Positions 60,423-64,000 of a DNA stretch of 64,000 bases are shown here, piece after piece. Each line of letters opens with the position of its first letter. The first letter of the stretch is position 1. The stretch lies in assembly GCA_963457535.1 (NCBI GenBank), contig OY734803.1:186001-250000 (forward strand), written 5' to 3'. Position numbers and translations under genes: made by a program. Source of the stretch: JAHRAW01 sp028066695. Its GTDB lineage: Bacteria > Pseudomonadota > Gammaproteobacteria > Arenicellales > Poriferihabitantaceae. Under the pieces are notes generated by a model. The model saw nothing but the letters and a program-made list of their open reading frames with translations. It was not told the origin of the DNA and ran no database searches.

Positions 60423-61990
60423 TCCCATTCTATGGTCGCCGGCGGTTTTGCCGAGATGTCGTAGACCACGCGGCTGACGCCCGGCACTTCGTTGCAGATG
60501 CGCGCTGAGGCCGAGGCCAGCAGCGCATGCGGGAGGCGCGCCCAGTCGGCGGTCATGAAGTCGGTGGTTTCCACCGCGCGCAATGCGATGACATGCTCAT
60601 AGGCGCGTTTGTCGCCGGTTACGCCGACCGATTTGACCGGCAAAAACACCGCGAAGGCCTGGCTGACATGCGAATGCATTTTATGGCTTTGCAATTCCTC
60701 CATGAAAATCGCGTCGGCGCGGCGCAGCATGCCGGCAAATTCGCGGCGCACTTCGCCGAGGATGCGCACCGCCAGGCCGGGGCCCGGAAACGGATGGCGG
60801 GCGATCAGCGATTCCGGCAGGCCGAGTTCGCGCCCGACCGCGCGCACTTCGTCCTTAAATAAATCGCGCAGCGGTTCAAGCAACTTCAGGCGCATGCGCT
60901 GCGGCAGGCCGCCGACATTGTGGTGGGATTTGATCAGCGTCGCCTGCCCGCTTCCGCCGCCGGAGTCGCCGGCGGATTCTATGACATCCGGGTAAATCGT
61001 CCCCTGCGCCAGCCACTTTGCGTCTTCCACGCGCGCGGCTTCGCGTTCAAAAATTTCAATGAACAAATTGCCGATGATTTTGCGTTTGCGCTCCGGTTCG
61101 GTCACGCCTTTTAAGCGCGCGAAAAACTCGTCGGCTGCGTCCACGCGGCGAACGCGAACGCCGAGGTGTTCGGCAAAAGTTTGCATGACCAGGTCGCCTT
61201 CGTTCATACGCAGTAGGCCGGTGTCGACGAAGATGCAGGTCAGTTGCGCGCCGATGGCGCGTTGCAGCAGGGCCGCGGCGACCGAGGAATCCACGCCGCC
61301 GGACAGACCGAGGATCACGCTCTCGCCGCGGGTTTGTTCGCGAATCTCGTCCAGCGCGCGCGCAACGATGTTCGCCGGCGTCCACTCGCGCGCGCAGCCG
61401 CATACGCCGTGCACAAAATTGGAGAGGACTTCACGGCCGCCTTCGGTCTGCGTCACCTCGGGGTGAAATTGCAGGCCAAAAAATCCGCGCGCCTCGTCGG
61501 TGACCGCGGCGAAAGGCGTGTTGTCGCTGGTGGCGAGCGCCTTAAAACCGGGCGGCAATTCGGTTACGCGGTCGGCGTGGCTCATCCACACTTCGCGCGC
61601 GGCCGCGCGCGCGCCGAGCAACTCGCTGTCCGCGCAGGATTCAATGCGCGCGCGGCCGTATTCGCCGCGCGCGGCTTGCGCGACCGCGCCGCCGAGTTGC
61701 GCGACCATGGTCTGCATGCCGTAGCAAATGCCGAGCAGCGGTTTTCCCATGTCAAAAATTTCCGGCGGCGCGCGGCGCGCGCCTTCGGCAAAGGCCGAGG
61801 CCGGGCCGCCCGACAAAATCACGCCGCGCGGCGCGAACTTTTTGATCCGCGCGAACGGCGCATTCCACGGAAAAATCTCGCAATACACGCCGGACTCGCG
61901 CACCGCGCGCGCAATCAGCCGGGTGTATTGCGCGCCGAAATCCAGAATCAAAATGCGCGAGTTGGCGGCAGGTTTATCGGGGGCGGACAT
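60419..61990 (-). CDS. guaA: GMP synthase (glutamine-hydrolysing)
   Basis: The 523-aa two-domain enzyme amidates XMP to GMP. Class I glutamine amidotransferase: ILDFGAQYTRLIARAVRE, LLGICYGMQ with the catalytic Cys, and GLQFHPEVTQTEGG with His and Glu. ATP-pyrophosphatase: VILGLSGGVDSSVAAAL (PP-loop). The dimerisation C-terminus ends PPATIEWE, as usual. It lies 57 nt downstream of guaB in the same operon. Confidence 0.97.
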   Translation of the reverse strand: MSAPDKPAANSRILILDFGAQYTRLIARAVRESGVYCEIFPWNAPFARIKKFAPRGVILSGGPASAFAEGARRAPPEIFDMGKPLLGICYGMQTMVAQLGGAVAQAARGEYGRARIESCADSELLGARAAAREVWMSHADRVTELPPGFKALATSDNTPFAAVTDEARGFFGLQFHPEVTQTEGGREVLSNFVHGVCGCAREWTPANIVARALDEIREQTRGESVILGLSGGVDSSVAAALLQRAIGAQLTCIFVDTGLLRMNEGDLVMQTFAEHLGVRVRRVDAADEFFARLKGVTEPERKRKIIGNLFIEIFEREAARVEDAKWLAQGTIYPDVIESAGDSGGGSGQATLIKSHHNVGGLPQRMRLKLLEPLRDLFKDEVRAVGRELGLPESLIARHPFPGPGLAVRILGEVRREFAGMLRRADAIFMEELQSHKMHSHVSQAFAVFLPVKSVGVTGDKRAYEHVIALRAVETTDFMTADWARLPHALLASASARICNEVPGVSRVVYDISAKPPATIEWE

Positions 61991-62047
61991 GAATAAAAAT
62001 AAAATGAGCCGGTCGCTCGGCGCCGGCGAAAATCCGTTCGCGCGCGC

Positions 62048-63505
62048 TCATTCGCCGCGGTAATTCGGCGCCTCTTTGACGATGGAAACATCGTGCACAT
62101 GACTTTCCTTCATGCCGGCATTGGTGATGCGCACGAAGCGCGCGCGCGTTCGCATCTCTTCTATGGTGGCGTTGCCGGTGTAGCCCATGCTGGCGCGCAG
62201 CCCGCCCATCAATTGGTGAATCACTTTGCGCATCGGGCCCTTGTAGGGGACGCGCCCTTCAATCCCTTCGGGCACCAGTTCGTCTGCGCTGTCGGCGCCG
62301 TGCTGGAAGTAGCGGTCTTTCGCGCCTTGCTGCAGTGCGCCGAGCGAGCCCATGCCGCGGTAGGATTTATACGAGCGCCCCTGATACATCTCAATTTCGC
62401 CGGGGGATTCGTCGGTGCCGGCGAGCAACCCGCCGACCATGACCGCGTGCGCGCCGGCCGCGATGCATTTGGCGATGTCGCCCGAGGAGCGCACGCCGCC
62501 ATCGGCGATCAGCGCGACATCGGAGTTTTTCAGGCCGAGTCGCGCCTGTTCTATCGCGTGAATCTGCGGCACGCCGACGCCGGCGACGATGCGCGTGGTG
62601 CAAATGGAGCCGGGCCCGATGCCGATTTTGACCGCGTCGGCGCCGGCCTCGGCCAAATCGCGCGCGGCCTCGGCCGTGGCGATGTTGCCGCCGATCACCT
62701 GCGCCTGCGGGTGCGCTTTTTTAATTTTGGAGACGCGCGCGAGCACCGAGGCCGAGTGCCCATGCGCGGTGTCCACGACGATCGCGTCCACGCCGACGCC
62801 CAGCAATTCCTCCACGCGCTCGTCCGCGTCGTCGCCGACGCCGACCGCGGCCGCGACCAGCAGCCGGCCTTGCGCGTCGCGGCACGCGTTCGGGTGGTCG
62901 CTGGATTTTTGGATGTCCTTGACCGTTATCAGTCCGCGCAGATTGCCGCCCTCGTCCACCACCAGCACTTTTTCAATGCGGTGGCGGTGCAGCAGCGCCT
63001 CCACTTCCTCGGCGCCCGCGCCTTCGCGCACCGTGACCAGCCGCTCGGCCGGCGTCATGACTTTGCTGACCGCGGTGTCCATGGATTTTTCAAAGCGCAA
63101 ATCGCGGCTGGTGACGATGCCGACCGCGCGCGCGCCGTCCATCACCGGCACACCGGAGATCGCGTGTTTTTGCATCAACTCCAGCACATCGCGCACGCTC
63201 GCCTGCTTGCCGGCGGTGACCGGGTCGCTGATGACGCCGCTCTCGTGTTTTTTTACGCGGCGCACTTCCTCGGCCTGCGCGCGCGGCGTGCAGTTGCGGT
63301 GAATGACGCCGACTCCGCCGGCCTGCGCCAGGCATATCGCGGCGTTGGCGCCGGTGACGCTGTCCATCGCCGCCGACAGCAGCGGCAGATTCAGCGACAA
63401 TTCGCGGGTAAAGCGCGTGCGCAAATCGGCTTCGCGCGGCAGGAACGCCGAGCGCGCCGGCAACAGCAGCACATCGTCAAAGGTCAGCGCCAGCGTCGCA
63501 TCCAT
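62048..63505 (-). CDS. guaB: Inosine-5'-monophosphate dehydrogenase
   Basis: The 485-aa NAD-dependent enzyme converts IMP to XMP, the committed step in GMP synthesis. It opens LALTFDDVLLLPARSAFLPR, has the tandem CBS insert (about 95-210), the catalytic-Cys loop IGIGPGSICTTRIVAGVGVP and the flap RGMGSLGALQ. A second ATG 15 nt upstream (63520) is in frame, but 63505 (MDATLALTFDD) matches the family and sits 6 nt after a TATAAT box. Confidence 0.97.
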   Translation of the reverse strand: MDATLALTFDDVLLLPARSAFLPREADLRTRFTRELSLNLPLLSAAMDSVTGANAAICLAQAGGVGVIHRNCTPRAQAEEVRRVKKHESGVISDPVTAGKQASVRDVLELMQKHAISGVPVMDGARAVGIVTSRDLRFEKSMDTAVSKVMTPAERLVTVREGAGAEEVEALLHRHRIEKVLVVDEGGNLRGLITVKDIQKSSDHPNACRDAQGRLLVAAAVGVGDDADERVEELLGVGVDAIVVDTAHGHSASVLARVSKIKKAHPQAQVIGGNIATAEAARDLAEAGADAVKIGIGPGSICTTRIVAGVGVPQIHAIEQARLGLKNSDVALIADGGVRSSGDIAKCIAAGAHAVMVGGLLAGTDESPGEIEMYQGRSYKSYRGMGSLGALQQGAKDRYFQHGADSADELVPEGIEGRVPYKGPMRKVIHQLMGGLRASMGYTGNATIEEMRTRARFVRITNAGMKESHVHDVSIVKEAPNYRGE

Positions 63506-63511
63506 TTGCGC

Positions 63512-63517
63512 ATTATA
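63512..63517 (-). promoter_or_regulatory. -10 box directly before guaB (leaderless-type)
   Basis: TATAAT on the minus strand lies 6 nt before the guaB ATG at 63505, so transcription would start at or within the start codon. No good -35 is seen. Confidence 0.45.
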
Positions 63518-63569
63518 CACGCGGCCGGCATAATGCGGCCCCCTACACCACTTTCAAGCGGAGCGCGCC

Positions 63570-64000
63570 GTGGCGGTTTCCAAAGAAGCGCAGCAATTGA
63601 AGCAGGTGCCGTTGCTGTCGAGCCTTGATCCGAAGCAACTGAAGTTGCTCGCCTTCACCTGCGAGGTTTTTGATTACGCCGACCGGGAATTTCTGTTCCG
63701 CCAGGGCGAGGCCTCCGACTGCGTCTATGTGGTGCTGGACGGCGAGGTGGAAGTGCTCGGCGGCGGCGATGGCGGACACGAGGTGCTGCTGGCGAGCGCC
63801 GGTGCGAACACGCTCATCGGCGAGATGGCGGTGCTCGGCGGAGACGCGCGCACCGCCAGCATCCGCGCGCGCGGCGCGGTGTCGGCGCTGAAAATTCCGA
63901 ACGAGCGCTTTTTGGAACTGGTCACCGGCAATCCGCAGGTCGCGCTGCAAGTGATGCGCACGCTGAGCGCCAAACTCTCCACAACCACCCGCCACGCCGC
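63570..64000 (+). CDS. Cyclic nucleotide-binding domain protein (Crp-like fold), 3' end outside window
   Basis: The frame is open from a GTG at 63570 (GGAG 6-7 nt upstream) to the window edge, about 143 residues. It is a cNMP-binding beta-roll: VPLLSSLDPKQLKLLAF, FLFRQGEASDCVYVVLDGEV, LIGEMAVLGGDARTASIRAR (phosphate-binding-cassette position, with GEMAVL), then the C-helix VALQVMRTLSAKL. Whether a DNA-binding HTH or an effector domain follows cannot be seen. It diverges from guaB across about 64 nt. Confidence 0.88.
   Translation, partial: MAVSKEAQQLKQVPLLSSLDPKQLKLLAFTCEVFDYADREFLFRQGEASDCVYVVLDGEVEVLGGGDGGHEVLLASAGANTLIGEMAVLGGDARTASIRARGAVSALKIPNERFLELVTGNPQVALQVMRTLSAKLSTTTRHA

Overview
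The window reads as a high-GC Gram-negative bacterial chromosome, most likely a gammaproteobacterium. The evidence is the divergent uvrA / MFS transporter-ssb arrangement, the guaB-guaA-tadA order, an LpxL-type acyltransferase, an MltD-like transglycosylase and OxyR. It is densely packed, with many ATGA stop/start overlaps. Five very large secreted fibronectin type III (FN3) proteins suggest a lifestyle with many surface interactions, perhaps host-associated; that is inference.

Layout. 1-14.3 kb: three giant minus-strand FN3 genes (the first cut by the window edge), interrupted at 3.6-4.8 kb by a less GC-rich plus-strand pair made of a Clp-fold SDH-family proteinase and a 66-aa protein. 14.5-22.4 kb: a seven-gene minus-strand operon holding an Na+/H+ antiporter, a Rieske-glutamate-synthase-like fusion, a Rieske-TPP-enzyme fusion, a LysE-type exporter, a 2Fe-2S ferredoxin and acetoacetate-CoA ligase (with an apparent frameshift at its start). 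22.5-25.8 kb: a rhomboid protease, a fourth FN3/dockerin gene and tRNA-Ser(GGA). 25.8-31.2 kb: pdxH, ssb and an MFS transporter, divergent from uvrA. 31.2-34.1 kb: a tungstate/molybdate ABC transporter (tupABC) with mobA. 34.1-38.9 kb: a fifth FN3/dockerin gene, broken by one frameshift. 39-45.1 kb: an oxidative-stress cluster (peroxiredoxin, rubrerythrin, Fe-S oxidoreductase, DUF3501, OxyR) running into an oxidoreductase and an alanyl-tRNA editing protein. 45.2-55.9 kb: an L-lactate-dehydrogenase-type flavoenzyme, a less GC-rich pyrF, a rhodanese, an MltD/LysM transglycosylase, a DUF349 coiled-coil protein, an SLC13/TrkA-C transporter and a lipid A acyltransferase. 56.0-59.9 kb: a compact less GC-rich three-gene cassette (winged-helix-like protein, GHKL ATPase, DNA methyltransferase). 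60-64 kb: guaB-guaA-tadA and the start of a cyclic-nucleotide-binding protein.

Most notable points. (1) The three-gene GHKL-ATPase/methyltransferase cassette looks like an acquired, poorly described restriction- or defence-type system. (2) Two neighbouring enzymes in one operon each carry an N-terminal Rieske [2Fe-2S] domain fused to an unrelated catalytic module (TPP enzyme; FMN glutamate-synthase domain), alongside a ferredoxin. (3) FN3 giants end in paired dockerin/EF-hand-like modules and carry no recognised anchor. (4) A degenerate 12-bp GAAAA-centred repeat recurs inside and outside genes, encoding K/E/N-rich linkers where translated. (5) Several genes have a -10-like box only 6-9 nt before the ATG, suggesting leaderless mRNAs.

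All calls are from reading the sequence. No database search or GC computation was run, so statements about base composition are by eye.
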